A stretch of 21,092 nt of DNA, taken from positions 1-21,092 of IMG/VR virus record IMGVR_UViG_3300036828_000816, one strand, 5' to 3'. Positions 11,925 to 19,637 of this stretch are shown here, one piece after another (position 1 is the first letter of the stretch; every line of letters starts with the position of its first letter). The DNA is from a virus. Made by a program: the position numbers and the translations under genes. Under the pieces are notes generated by a model. The model was not told the origin of the DNA. It worked only from the letters and a program-made list of their open reading frames with translations, and did no database searches.

Positions 11925-13426
11925 TACAACCGGCCCGCTGCGACCGCGAACTCGGCTTTGGCCATCACCATGTCAACGTCGGCCGGCTGGTTGAAGGTGG
12001 CGTTCTGGATGACCAGCGCCGGGCCGCGGCCGGGCATGCCGTGGCTGAGCGGCACCACCGCCTCCGGGCCGTTCTCGCCGATCAACGCCAGGGTGGGGGC
12101 GGTGACGATGCCACCGGTTTGCAGGCCGATGGCGTGCAGGGCGCCGCCGACCGCACCCGAGCCGGGCAGGGACGGCAGTTTCAGTTTCCCGATGGTGTCG
12201 TTCCAGATGCGGGTGATGGTGTCCAACGCCGCCTTAAACGGGGCCTCCAACACCGATTCGAGGCCGGACCACAGCCCGACGATGAAGTTGAAAGCGTCCT
12301 GCGCCCATGCTTTGACGTCAGACCAGTGCTTGTAGATGAGCGCGGCGGCCAAACCGAACGGCCCGGTCAGCACACCGAGCAGGTAGGGCCAGTTCTGAAC
12401 GATCCAGTTGTAGGCGTCCATCACCGCCGCTTTGACCTGCTGCCAGTGGGTCACCATCCAGGCGATCCCGGCCACCACCGCGGCGATCAGAATCGGGATA
12501 CCCAACAGGGCCAGATTCTCCGCGGCGGCGGCGGCGGCGGCGGCGGCGGCGTCAGCCAACCAGCCCAGCACGGAGCCAACGTGCAGGGCGGTGACCAGTT
12601 GCACGGCGGCGCCGACGCCGGCCAGGACGCTCCCTACCCCGGTCAGGGCCGGCCCGTACTTTTGCCCGAGCGTGGCCGCCATGTCCTCGAAATGGGTTTT
12701 CATGGCGTTCAACTTGCCGGTGAAGGTGTCCGCCGCCGCCGACGCCTGCCCGGCGGTGACCGCCGCCAAGGCTTCGGTGGCGGTCTTGCCGTCCTTGGTC
12801 AACCCGGTCGTCTTGTCGATGACGATGCCGTACTCCTTCAACAGCTTGGTGTTGCCGTTGTAAACCTTGCCGAGCTGGGTGGCTGCGGTGGTCAATGATT
12901 CGTGTTTGGCGGCGGCGATGTCGGTGGCCTCGGACAGCAGGTCGAGCGCCTTTTGGGGGTCGTGGGTGGCCTCGGTCAACTTCGACAGGGCGTTTTGGGT
13001 TTCCGACGCCGAGTCCCCGAACTTTTCCTGGTGCTTGATGGCCTCGTCGACCTTCGACGCGTAGTCGTCGTAGTCCTTCCCGGTGGCCTGCACATCGGCT
13101 TGGAGCTGCTGGTGGGCGGCCTGGTCCTTCGAGCCGAGGGCGGTGAGCCCGGCGCCGACGCCGGCCAGGGCGACACCCACGCCGAGCATGGCTGGGCCGA
13201 GCTCGTGGGCGTGTTCGGCGACCGCCCCTATCGCCTCGTTGATTCCTGACAGGGCCTCGCCGAAGGGGCCGAGCACCCCGGACTGGTTCAGGGCGGCGAG
13301 GGCGGACCCGAACGCGGTGTGAAGCTTGGAGGCGGCCGAGGTGCCTTTGGTGGCGACGTCGTCTAACGCTTTGCCGGCCGGGGTGGTGTCGGCGGTGACC
13401 CGGGCGGCGATCGACGGTCCGGCCAT
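11924..13426 (-). CDS. Tail tape measure protein
   Basis: A 500-residue protein that sets tail length and passes through the tail tube at infection. The first 270 residues are helical and alanine/lysine rich, with a TP901-type core (HQQLQADVQATGKDYDDYAS, SKLTEATHDPQKALDLLSE, TKLLKEYGIVIDKTTGLTKD). A hydrophobic middle (about 265-365) includes a run of ten alanines and membrane-like helices (PILIAAVVAGIAWMV, LLGVLTGPFGLAAALIY). Near the C-terminus is the common GGIVTAPTLALIGENGPEAV motif. ATG 13426 directly follows the T-frame stop. It is short for this family; by the usual 0.15 nm per residue it predicts a tail near 75 nm. No lytic domain is visible. Confidence 0.92.
   Translation of the reverse strand: MAGPSIAARVTADTTPAGKALDDVATKGTSAASKLHTAFGSALAALNQSGVLGPFGEALSGINEAIGAVAEHAHELGPAMLGVGVALAGVGAGLTALGSKDQAAHQQLQADVQATGKDYDDYASKVDEAIKHQEKFGDSASETQNALSKLTEATHDPQKALDLLSEATDIAAAKHESLTTAATQLGKVYNGNTKLLKEYGIVIDKTTGLTKDGKTATEALAAVTAGQASAAADTFTGKLNAMKTHFEDMAATLGQKYGPALTGVGSVLAGVGAAVQLVTALHVGSVLGWLADAAAAAAAAAAENLALLGIPILIAAVVAGIAWMVTHWQQVKAAVMDAYNWIVQNWPYLLGVLTGPFGLAAALIYKHWSDVKAWAQDAFNFIVGLWSGLESVLEAPFKAALDTITRIWNDTIGKLKLPSLPGSGAVGGALHAIGLQTGGIVTAPTLALIGENGPEAVVPLSHGMPGRGPALVIQNATFNQPADVDMVMAKAEFAVAAGRL
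12521..12550. repeat. GGC trinucleotide tract coding for ten alanines
   Basis: Nine GGC triplets plus one CGC on the plus strand encode Ala10 in the tape measure protein, just before its hydrophobic segment. Slippage would change length by whole codons and not break the frame. Confidence 0.9.
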
Positions 13427-13633
13427 CTACCGCTGCCTGGATGCCCGCTGGAGTTCGGTGGCCTCCCGTTGCATGAGCCGGACCATGGCCGCCATGTCCT
13501 CGTCGCTCAACTCGTCGATATCTCGGGGGAGGCACCGCCAGTATCGGCAGAAAGCAGCGCGGGCGTCGGCGAGCTGCCGTTGGTAGGGCTGTCGTCGAGG
13601 AGCTCCACTTCGACGTCGTAGGCGTGGTACCAC
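13427..13633 (-). CDS. Tail assembly chaperone, downstream (T) frame reached by -1 frameshift
   Basis: This frame overlaps the end of the upstream chaperone gene and lies in its -1 frame, immediately before the tape measure gene, the classic lambda G/GT layout. It is probably translated only as the C-terminal part of a fusion. The part beyond the overlap reads DIDELSDEDMAAMVRLMQRE and ends QRASRQR, a helical segment typical of the T part, which binds the tape measure during tail assembly. ATG 13633 lies inside the upstream gene and is not a convincing independent start. Its frame remains open upstream of 13633, so the slip point cannot be fixed from open frames alone. Confidence 0.75.
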   Translation of the reverse strand: MVPRLRRRSGAPRRQPYQRQLADARAAFCRYWRCLPRDIDELSDEDMAAMVRLMQREATELQRASRQR

Positions 13634-13839
13634 AACGAGGTGACGTCCCGGCCGGGGTACTCGCGCAGCAGCACCCGGAACGCTTCGCAGCGGAACGGTT
13701 GGGCCTCGTAGACGTCTTTGTAGGGGCGGCCCTCGGCTTTGGCGATCTCGTCTTGGAGGCGTTGGGGCGGAATGCTCCGTTGCAGCATCGCTTTGGTGAC
13801 CACCACCCGGTTCGGGAGCGCCCCGTCGATCTCAGTCAT
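13507..13839 (-). CDS. Tail assembly chaperone, upstream (G) frame
   Basis: A 110-residue protein encoded between the major tail region and the tape measure gene. It helps wrap the tape measure protein until tail tube subunits polymerise. The N-terminal part (GALPNRVVVTKAMLQRSIPPQRLQDEIAKAEG) and QPFRCEAFRVLLREYPGRDVTSLWYHAYDVEVE are consistent with siphophage chaperones that show low sequence conservation, so the call depends mainly on gene order and the overlapping -1 frame. ATG 13839 overlaps the end of the upstream gene by 8 bp. The last 30 residues are Ser/Thr/Pro-rich and would be replaced in the frameshifted form. Confidence 0.75.
   Translation of the reverse strand: MTEIDGALPNRVVVTKAMLQRSIPPQRLQDEIAKAEGRPYKDVYEAQPFRCEAFRVLLREYPGRDVTSLWYHAYDVEVELLDDSPTNGSSPTPALLSADTGGASPEISTS
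13525..13529 (-). other. Candidate -1 frameshift site
   Basis: On the minus strand the upstream frame reads GCC TCC CCC GAG. The CCC codon lies in a run of five C, so its tRNA can slip back one base and pair perfectly again, after which the -1 frame continues as CGA GAT ATC. Other C-runs in the overlap (CCCT near 13608-13611, CCCC near 13655-13658) are alternatives. No classic A- or G-rich heptamer was found. Confidence 0.4.
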
Positions 13840-14290
13840 GGACGGAATCCGCCGGGGCGTTGTCGGGGTTGGTCCAGCCGAACCCGTCGCACGCCGACTG
13901 GATGGCTTTGGTGTAGCCGGTGGTGACGGTGGAGTCGTGTAGGGCGGACAGCCCGGAGGGGAACAGGAACCGCCCCCTGGAGTCGTAGTCGCGGACCGAT
14001 TCGTGGGGCGCCCGGCGCCGGCCGCCGAACTCGATCCACCCGGCGTAGCGGGTGCCGGAGTCGCCCATGTCGACCTCGCCGCCGGTGCGCAGCGGACGGG
14101 TCCGCACGCTGGCGGCGAGGCGGCCGGTGTTCTGCGGCACCGCCGAGCGGGTCAGGGCGGCGATGGGGGCGACAGCGGCGACCCCGGCCGCCGCCATCGC
14201 CTTGTCGACCGGCCCGCCTTTGGCCCACAGACGGGCCCAGTCGCGCCGCATGGCGTCGACGCCGACCATGGTGACGGTGGCGGCTGCCAT
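13832..14290 (-). CDS. HK97 gp10-like head-tail or tail completion protein
   Basis: A 152-residue protein from ATG 14290, overlapping the major tail protein stop by one base (TGATG). The pattern MVGVDAMRRDWARLWAKGGPVDKAMAAAG, then PIAALTRSAVPQNTGRLAASVRTRPLRTGG and YAGWIEFGGRRRAPH, is that of the HK97 gp10/Gp10-like family: N-terminal helix, then PxxTGxLxxSI-type loop, then Y-x-x-x-x-E-FG. These proteins usually sit at the head-tail joint. Here the gene follows the major tail protein, whereas in HK97-like phages it comes before. A longer arginine-rich upstream extension is shadow sequence. Confidence 0.78.
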   Translation of the reverse strand: MAAATVTMVGVDAMRRDWARLWAKGGPVDKAMAAAGVAAVAPIAALTRSAVPQNTGRLAASVRTRPLRTGGEVDMGDSGTRYAGWIEFGGRRRAPHESVRDYDSRGRFLFPSGLSALHDSTVTTGYTKAIQSACDGFGWTNPDNAPADSVHD

Positions 14291-14982
14291 CACGCTTTCC
14301 CGGCCACCCACGCCGAAGAGCTCCAGTGCGCGGCGAGCAGGTCGGCGGTGATGACGTACTGTCCGGTTGTCCAGGCCGTCGCTGGGGTGGCGGTGATCCC
14401 GGTGAGGGCGGCCAGGTTGGCTGGCACCGCCGCCCCCGACGGCGTGTAAAACCCCGGGGCGCCGGCGGTGGCCCCGGCGGCGGCGACCGCCCCGTAGTCG
14501 ATGCTGGGCGGGCCGGTCAGGTTCCAGTCGATGGCGCATTCCGACGCCGCCCCGGCGTCGCCCATCATCAACGGGAACGGCTGGGGGTTCACCATCCCCG
14601 AGATGGTCGGGTTGGTGGCCGACGCCGCCGTGTTGAAGTAGGGGCGGGCCTTGAAGTTCACCGGGGTTTGGGAGGCCTGGTAGGCGGCCAGGGCGGCGTT
14701 CAGGGTGGCGAAGACCGACCCGGCGGTGAAGTCCTGGTTGAACGTGACCCGCAGGTGATATTTCGTCGACCCGACGACGTCGTACTCCGAGCAGAAGCTT
14801 GTAACAGTTACCAGCTTGTTCTCGGGGAACCCGGCTTCGAGGTGTTTGACGGTGCAGCGCAGGTTGACGCCGCCGAGCTCGAAGTAGCAGTTGTTCATGA
14901 TCAGCGCGTTGACCGGCGGCGGCATCGGGTCGCCGGCTGCGGTCAGGCTGATCTCCGGCGGGTCTTTGGTTGCGTTAGCCAT
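14290..14982 (-). CDS. Major tail tube protein
   Basis: A 230-residue protein with a good GAAAGGA site seven bases before ATG 14982. Position between a terminator-like gene and the gp10-like and chaperone genes, the size and the beta-rich content (NCYFELGGVNLRCTVKHLEAGF, YHLRVTFNQDFTAGSVFATL, SECAIDWNLTG) support the tube subunit. The strong ribosome site after a rare gap in the operon fits a highly expressed structural protein. The last 70 residues are an alanine/glycine/threonine-rich tail (about 160-215) that may be a surface-exposed extension on the tube. Family assignment by sequence alone is moderate; context is strong. Confidence 0.8.
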   Translation of the reverse strand: MANATKDPPEISLTAAGDPMPPPVNALIMNNCYFELGGVNLRCTVKHLEAGFPENKLVTVTSFCSEYDVVGSTKYHLRVTFNQDFTAGSVFATLNAALAAYQASQTPVNFKARPYFNTAASATNPTISGMVNPQPFPLMMGDAGAASECAIDWNLTGPPSIDYGAVAAAGATAGAPGFYTPSGAAVPANLAALTGITATPATAWTTGQYVITADLLAAHWSSSAWVAGKA

Positions 14983-14994
14983 TTCGGGTTCCTT

Positions 14995-15381
14995 TCACAT
15001 TCGGACCAGTAGGACCAGCTCGACGTACAGCAACTGCACGCCGCCCGCCCCGGTCACGTTGCGCCAGTTGCGCTCCTGCTCGCAGTAGGCGGAGGCGACC
15101 GCCCCGCCCAGGGTGGGGTCGTTGTCGACGGCTTTGCGGCAGGCGTCGCGGATGGCGTCGATCAGGTCCTCGCCCTCGGTGCCGCCCACGATGGCCACCG
15201 GCAGGGTGGCCTCGTCGATGCCGAAGGCGGCGGTGGCGTACATGACCACCTGGGGGCGCATCACCACCACGCACATCGGGTTCAGCGTGTTGGGCGGGCT
15301 GTCGTGGATCTGCACCCCCGGGTTGGCCGCCCCCAGCACCGTGACCAAAGCGTCGGCGCAGGTTTGGCGGTGCCAGGTCAT
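14995..15381 (-). CDS. Tail terminator candidate
   Basis: A 128-residue protein from ATG 15381, overlapping the connector stop by 4 bp. The N-terminal helix MTWHRQTCADALVTVLGAA is followed by strand-rich sequence (MCVVVMRPQVVMYATAAFG, ATLPVAIVGG), a helix EDLIDAIRDACRKAV and final strands QLLYVELVLLV. This alpha-beta layout, the length and position just before the major tail protein fit terminator or tail-completion proteins of the lambda gpU/HK97 gp11 class, which cap the growing tube and join it to the head. The sequence is not conserved enough to be sure. Confidence 0.68.
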   Translation of the reverse strand: MTWHRQTCADALVTVLGAANPGVQIHDSPPNTLNPMCVVVMRPQVVMYATAAFGIDEATLPVAIVGGTEGEDLIDAIRDACRKAVDNDPTLGGAVASAYCEQERNWRNVTGAGGVQLLYVELVLLVRM

Positions 15382-15707
15382 ACGACGATGGCCAGGTAGG
15401 CGGCGATCAGCGTCTCAATGTCGGGGTCCTTGGGGCCGACGCGGACCAGGCCCATGTCCCCCCAGCCGATGGTGCCGTCCACGCTGTCGCGGCGGCGGTA
15501 CAGGCGGCCGGCCTCCATGACCGCCACGGTGAAGAGCGGGTTGGGCAGGAAGTTCGGGTTGGCCGGGTTCACCCAGTCGGGGCAGCGGGCGGTGACCCAG
15601 TCGATGGCGGCGGCGAGCTGCTCGGAGATCACCTGATCGTCGGTGGTGTCCGAACCGAGGCGAAGGTATGCCTTCACGTCGGCCAAGGCAGGCCACGCCG
15701 CCGCCAT
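15378..15707 (-). CDS. Head-tail connector (HK97 gp6/SPP1 gp15 type)
   Basis: A 109-residue protein that would form the adaptor ring below the portal. It starts WPALADVKAYLRLGSDTTDDQVISEQLAAAIDWV, the typical connector N-terminus in which VKxYLrl is followed by D-D-x-x-I-x-x-x-L-x-x-A-I-x-x-V, then VAVMEAGRLYRRRDSVDGTIGW and LVRVGPKDPDIETLIAAY, also typical. ATG 15707 lies 14 bases after the capsid stop, with an AAGG upstream. It overlaps the tail terminator gene by 4 bp (ATGA). Confidence 0.87.
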   Translation of the reverse strand: MAAAWPALADVKAYLRLGSDTTDDQVISEQLAAAIDWVTARCPDWVNPANPNFLPNPLFTVAVMEAGRLYRRRDSVDGTIGWGDMGLVRVGPKDPDIETLIAAYLAIVV

Positions 15708-15721
15708 CGCTGGGGACCCTT

Positions 15722-17104
15722 CTACTTCCGCCGGGAGCGGGTTTCGACGGCCTCGTCATCGGCCGCGGGCGGTTCGTCGATGGGGCCGGCTTCGAGAGGC
15801 AGACCCACGACGGGCGGCACGATCGTGAAACGGGACCAGGCCATCGGGTAGCGGGACAGGACCAGGCCCATGTACCCCCACACCCCCAGGCGGATACTCT
15901 CGGGGCCGAGGACCTCTTCGTAGCGGAAGTTGAACGTGGAGGATTCCAACAGGAGGGCGTCGTCGGCCTTGACCACGTAGACCTTGTCGCCGGCCACCCA
16001 GGTGGTGACGACGGGCACCCCGGCGATCTGGCCGGCTACGTGGTTGTACAAAAGTGCGTCGCCCAGGCCGCGGGCGTTCATGGGCCCGGCCCAGTTGGCG
16101 ACCACGATCGGCCGGCCGGTGGTGTCCTTCTGGAGCAGGGCGTTACCCCAGGCGTTCTCCGACATGAGCACCACGGAGGGCGCCATCTTCCGTTTCATAC
16201 GGACGTTGGTGCCGGCGATGATGACGCCGTCGGGGATCTGGCCCTGGGGGGTGGTGGTCATGTCGATGGTGCCGTCGTAGGCGATGTTGGCGCCCACCAG
16301 GGCGTTCATGGCCGTCCACACCGCCGTTTCGATCTGCTCGTTGTAGGCGCCCATGATGTCGGTGTAAACCAGCGAGTCGACGGCCGGGTTGGACCCGTCG
16401 ATCATCTGGCGGGACACGTCCACCTTGCCGGTGTAGGTGCTGGGGGTGACGACGAGCGGGGTCGAGGTGAACGACCCGTCGACGGGCACCGCGTTCTCTG
16501 TGGCCTGCACGCCGACGACCGCGCCCGGGCTGGATTGGATACCGACCGTGACTGGATTCGCGTCGGTTATGCCGATTTTTCGGATGGTGTCGGCCGTGGG
16601 GCGGGCGCCGTGGGCGATCAGGGCGAACTCCTCGAACAGCCAGGTGGGTGGGATGGTGCCGCCCGACCCGCCGGTCGTACTGGCCGCCCGGGTCATCATG
16701 CTGGTGTGCCGCTCCAGGCGGGAACGGGACTCCATGTCGCCGTCGCGTTGGGCGTGGAGCAGGTCCCGGAAGAACGACTGCCGAACCTCCATGGAGGCGT
16801 CGGGCTTGCGGTAGATCTCGACCTCGGAGCGGACCTGGACGACGCCCAGGCGCTCCCCCGCCGGTTCCCGTTCGGGCAGATCCGTCAGAGCCGTCAGGGT
16901 GGACGCCCGGCGGTCCTCGATGGAGCGCAGCTCGACGATCCGCTCGCCCAGCGGTTCCATCTGTTCTTTCAGGCCGTCGAGGATGCCCTGTTCGGCGTCG
17001 GTGGGGTCGCGGCCCTCGGTGGCGCAGCGGTTGAGGATGTCGTCGAAGTCGGCGAAGAGGTGGCTGTAGTCGGCGCCCAGGCGCTCGAGGAGACGGTTCG
17101 GCAT
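15722..17104 (-). CDS. HK97-fold major capsid protein with N-terminal scaffold domain
   Basis: A 460-residue capsid subunit. Residues about 1-75 form a charged coiled-coil delta domain (LADFDDILNRCATEG, LKEQMEPLGERIVELRSIED) that acts as an internal scaffold and is normally removed by the prohead protease. The HK97 fold spans about 140-430 (GTIPPTWLFEEFALIAHGARPTADTIRKIGI, STYTGKVDVSRQMIDGSNPAV, VVLMSENAWGNAL, GIPVVTTWVAGDKVYVV-like stretch, YRYPMAWSRF-like end). The last 25 residues are a flexible acidic tail ending RSRRK. ATG 17104 has a GGGAG site seven bases upstream. The 153-bp gap before it is the largest in the head cluster, holds two AGCCGAAGCC repeats and shows no convincing promoter. 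Confidence 0.95.
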   Translation of the reverse strand: MPNRLLERLGADYSHLFADFDDILNRCATEGRDPTDAEQGILDGLKEQMEPLGERIVELRSIEDRRASTLTALTDLPEREPAGERLGVVQVRSEVEIYRKPDASMEVRQSFFRDLLHAQRDGDMESRSRLERHTSMMTRAASTTGGSGGTIPPTWLFEEFALIAHGARPTADTIRKIGITDANPVTVGIQSSPGAVVGVQATENAVPVDGSFTSTPLVVTPSTYTGKVDVSRQMIDGSNPAVDSLVYTDIMGAYNEQIETAVWTAMNALVGANIAYDGTIDMTTTPQGQIPDGVIIAGTNVRMKRKMAPSVVLMSENAWGNALLQKDTTGRPIVVANWAGPMNARGLGDALLYNHVAGQIAGVPVVTTWVAGDKVYVVKADDALLLESSTFNFRYEEVLGPESIRLGVWGYMGLVLSRYPMAWSRFTIVPPVVGLPLEAGPIDEPPAADDEAVETRSRRK

Positions 17105-17257
17105 TGGAACACTCCCGGTTTCGGGGTGCGCCCAGGGCGCGGCGGCGCAGGATGTCTCACCCTGTCGCCGGTTCCGTGTCGGTCCGGTTCCCCCCGTCCA
17201 AAGCGGGCGGCTTCGGCTCTGCAGGCTTCGGCTGCTGATGCGAAGTGTAGACCCCGC

Positions 17258-18142
17258 TCAGATGAGCAGGCGGAACCGCTCCCGGTCGCCCTCGTAACGG
17301 CCGGCAACATGGGAGCGCACGGCCAGCACCGACGCCCCCGCGTACACTGGCTCGGAGGTGAGGGCCACATGGTCGAGGTGCCCCGAGAGGCGTTCGATGA
17401 CCCCGTCGGCCGTCTTACGACTGCCGGCGCCGGGGTTGGGTTTGAACCCGATGGACAGGCCGGTGATCTCGCCCTCCCGGTACATGGTCAGCGCCGTGTT
17501 CCCGGCCGGGGTGTCGAAGATCCGCCACGCCCCGTACAGGCCGTCGGGCTGCTCCCGCAGCTCCTCGGTCTTGCCGATGTGGGCCCGGCCGGTCAGGCGG
17601 GTCTCATGGCTGTCGTACAGCTTGACGAAACCGTTGGTGGCGGCGGCGAGCTGGCGGGAGAACACGCCGGGCACGAACCGCTCCTTGTAGGACCCCAGGT
17701 CGGCGGTCACGTTGTACGGCACCGCCCGCCCGTACATGAGCCGGCCGTCGCCGGTCACGGTCAGGTCCCGGACCTCCATGACCAGTGAGAAGGTGCGTTC
17801 CTGGTAGCCGAGGGCGTCGGCCGGTAGCGGCGCCGGTCGGGATCGTCCGCTACCCGCCGAGCCCTCGTATTCCTTGGTCACCCCGGACCCGATATCAGGA
17901 TGAGCGGCGGACATCTTCTGCGCCTTGGCCAACGCCTCCCTCCGCTGAGTGGCGGTGATCCCCGTTGCCTGGGGGATGCGAGCCAGGGCGTTGTTGATGT
18001 GGTCGGCGTCCGGCTTCCCGTTCTTGTCCTTGACCGGGAACTTGCGCACCTTGTCGCCCCGGGCGTCGGTGAACACGAGCAGGAAGGCGCTGTCGGGAAG
18101 GTTGTTCTGATAGGCCGTCGACCACACCTCGCGTAGTTCCAT
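17258..18142 (-). CDS. Prohead maturation protease (HK97 S78 type) with an N-terminal extra domain
   Basis: A 294-residue protein. The C-terminal two thirds (about 114-285) are the caudoviral prohead serine protease, with the catalytic histidine H179 (KLYDSHETRLTGRAHIG), the serine S230 (GEITGLSIGFKP) and LDHVALTSEPVYAGA. It would trim the capsid delta domain during maturation. Residues about 1-85 are an added domain (LPDSAFLLVF, RKFPVKDKNGKPDADHINNALARI, RREALAKAQKM) that resembles a small domain, DUF6582-like, found in other phage capsid and protease proteins. ATG 18142 has an excellent AGGAGG site six bases upstream and overlaps the portal stop by one base (TGATG). The longer arginine-rich frame upstream is portal shadow. 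Confidence 0.93.
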   Translation of the reverse strand: MELREVWSTAYQNNLPDSAFLLVFTDARGDKVRKFPVKDKNGKPDADHINNALARIPQATGITATQRREALAKAQKMSAAHPDIGSGVTKEYEGSAGSGRSRPAPLPADALGYQERTFSLVMEVRDLTVTGDGRLMYGRAVPYNVTADLGSYKERFVPGVFSRQLAAATNGFVKLYDSHETRLTGRAHIGKTEELREQPDGLYGAWRIFDTPAGNTALTMYREGEITGLSIGFKPNPGAGSRKTADGVIERLSGHLDHVALTSEPVYAGASVLAVRSHVAGRYEGDRERFRLLI

Positions 18143-19449
18143 CACTTTCCTCCTGGCGGTCCGGCGTTGGCGGGCGGGGCGGGCAGGGTGTCGCCGGCCG
18201 GGAACGGGGTCGCCGTCTCCGGACCGCCGGGCTGGGGCGGCACGTTGGTCGGCACCGGCGGGAGCGCCTCGACGCCGGCGGCAGCCACCTCTTTGGCCAC
18301 CTGGGCTTCGACGATGGCCATCGGGTCCATGTTCTGCTGAGCGCGGACCTCGTCGACCAGCAGCCACGACGACTGCGGGCCGGGTCCGCCCAGGGCGGCC
18401 TGGTACGCCTGGTACTGGGTGAGCGTGTCGGTTCTAAGGCTGGCGCCGAGATCCCATTCGGCGTGCTGGCCCCGAGGCAGCCACTCCAGGGAGATCGACT
18501 GTTCTAGTAAATGAGTCCAGGGGGCGATGGCGTCGTTTCTCGCTTGCACTTCTTCTTGCTGGGCATTTTTGTAGGTGGATCCGCCCACGTTGGCGCCCAG
18601 CTTGGACGGCGGTAACCCCCACATCAGCGCCATTTCAATCAGCCCGAACTGGCGGGACTCGATCATCTGCGAATCGACCGGCTTGTAGGCCATCGGCGTG
18701 AAATCGGTCAGCTCGTTGAGCACGGCGGGGGTCGACGCCCCCGAGTACTTGGCCACCCATTCCGCTTTGGCCGAGTCGGCCTGGGCTTGGGTGATCTCGG
18801 GGCGGTGAATCTTGATGATCCCCGACGGCATTCCCCCGTTGATGAAGTAGTTCGCCGCGTAGGACTGCAACGACTGCTGCATGGTCACCGCGTCCGACAT
18901 CGAATCGATGATCCCCCGCCCGAGCGGCCACCCCGGCCTCGCCAGATGGGACTTGCAATGCCAGATCTGATCGGGGCTGTAGAGCTGCCCGGCCGCGTAG
19001 AACGCCCCGATCCCCGGCGCCATCGGGTTGCCGGTGAAGCGGACCGCCACCATCAGCGGGTGGATCGGCTTCAACGTGGTCGGGTAGCCCAGCCGGTCGA
19101 AGCCGGTGATAATGCAAATGGCGTTGCCGTACAGGCACAGGCTGGCGGCCACCGCCGACCAGAACGCCATCGGGGTTTGATCCGGGTCGGGCTGGGATAG
19201 CACCGCCGGGGCGGGGTCGACCAGCTCGGTGCCCCGGTAGGCGGCCACCGGCAACTCGCCCACCGCCCCGGTCACGTACCGGTAGCCGGCCCAGAACGCC
19301 GGGACGGTCAGGGCGTTGGCCTCCGAGGTGGGGGGCAGGATGTTGCTTGGCGGGTACCAGGGCTGCGGGGAGGCGGGGGTGGGTCCGGCGTTGGGGACCA
19401 TGGAGCCGAAGTTCGGGGAGCTGCGGGTCAGCAGCTTCCCGAGCCCCAT
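18142..19449 (-). CDS. Portal protein (HK97/SPP1-type phage portal)
   Basis: A 435-residue portal subunit that forms the dodecameric DNA channel and docks terminase. It has typical HK97-family landmarks: FWAGYRYVTGAVGELPVAAYRG, AASLCLYGNAICIITGFDRLG, the crown-stem run GIIDSMSDAVTMQQSLQSYAANYFINGGMPSGII, then QFGLIEMALMWGLPPSKLGAN and TYKNAQQEEVQARNDAIAPWTHLLEQ. The final 60 residues are a proline-rich tail. ATG 19449 is favoured over the longer frame, whose N-terminus is arginine-rich shadow, because it overlaps the stop of the membrane-protein gene by one base (TGATG). Confidence 0.95.
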   Translation of the reverse strand: MGLGKLLTRSSPNFGSMVPNAGPTPASPQPWYPPSNILPPTSEANALTVPAFWAGYRYVTGAVGELPVAAYRGTELVDPAPAVLSQPDPDQTPMAFWSAVAASLCLYGNAICIITGFDRLGYPTTLKPIHPLMVAVRFTGNPMAPGIGAFYAAGQLYSPDQIWHCKSHLARPGWPLGRGIIDSMSDAVTMQQSLQSYAANYFINGGMPSGIIKIHRPEITQAQADSAKAEWVAKYSGASTPAVLNELTDFTPMAYKPVDSQMIESRQFGLIEMALMWGLPPSKLGANVGGSTYKNAQQEEVQARNDAIAPWTHLLEQSISLEWLPRGQHAEWDLGASLRTDTLTQYQAYQAALGGPGPQSSWLLVDEVRAQQNMDPMAIVEAQVAKEVAAAGVEALPPVPTNVPPQPGGPETATPFPAGDTLPAPPANAGPPGGK

Positions 19450-19637
19450 CAGCCCTGCCCGATTTCGGCGACGGTCCCGGCGACCACCAGGCCGAGCCCG
19501 CCGACGACCAGACCGGCCCACACGGCCAGCATCCCGAACCCGACCGCCATCGCCAGGACACCGAGTAGTTGCGCGAGCACCGATGCATATCGTCGCACGT
19601 CGTGCGCCCCGACGCTAGGACGGTCGGGGTCGGTCAC
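19449..19637 (-). CDS. Small two-helix membrane protein between terminase and portal
   Basis: A 62-residue protein from GTG 19637, which overlaps the terminase stop by 4 bp (GTGA) and whose stop overlaps the portal ATG by one base. After a polar start (TDPDRPSVGAHDVRRYAS) it has two adjoining hydrophobic segments (about 19-38, VLAQLLGVLAMAVGFGMLAV; about 40-55, AGLVVGGLGLVVAGT) and a short acidic end. It cannot be a structural head protein of known type. Small membrane proteins in this place occur in other actinophages, with unknown role. Roles in superinfection exclusion or lysis timing are possible. Confidence 0.75.
   Translation of the reverse strand: MTDPDRPSVGAHDVRRYASVLAQLLGVLAMAVGFGMLAVWAGLVVGGLGLVVAGTVAEIGQG

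Noticed and set aside
12521-12550. GGC tract as a phase-variation switch
   Set aside because: The unit is three bases, so slippage changes the alanine number but never the frame; GC-rich Ala runs are common in tape measure proteins of such phages.
17105-17257. Promoter for the capsid gene in the 153-bp gap
   Set aside because: A TACACT word exists on the minus strand (17249-17244) but no -35 element at 16-18 bp; only two AGCCGAAGCC repeats and a Shine-Dalgarno were seen.
16969-17370. 133-codon minus-strand frame spanning the capsid-protease gap
   Set aside because: It overlaps the capsid and protease genes in another frame, is Arg/Pro/Thr-rich and lacks any motif or ribosome site.
15668-17788. 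706-codon open frame on the plus strand across capsid and protease genes
   Set aside because: Antisense to clear capsid and protease genes; the composition is typical of a GC shadow (repeated G, V, D, R), with no motif.
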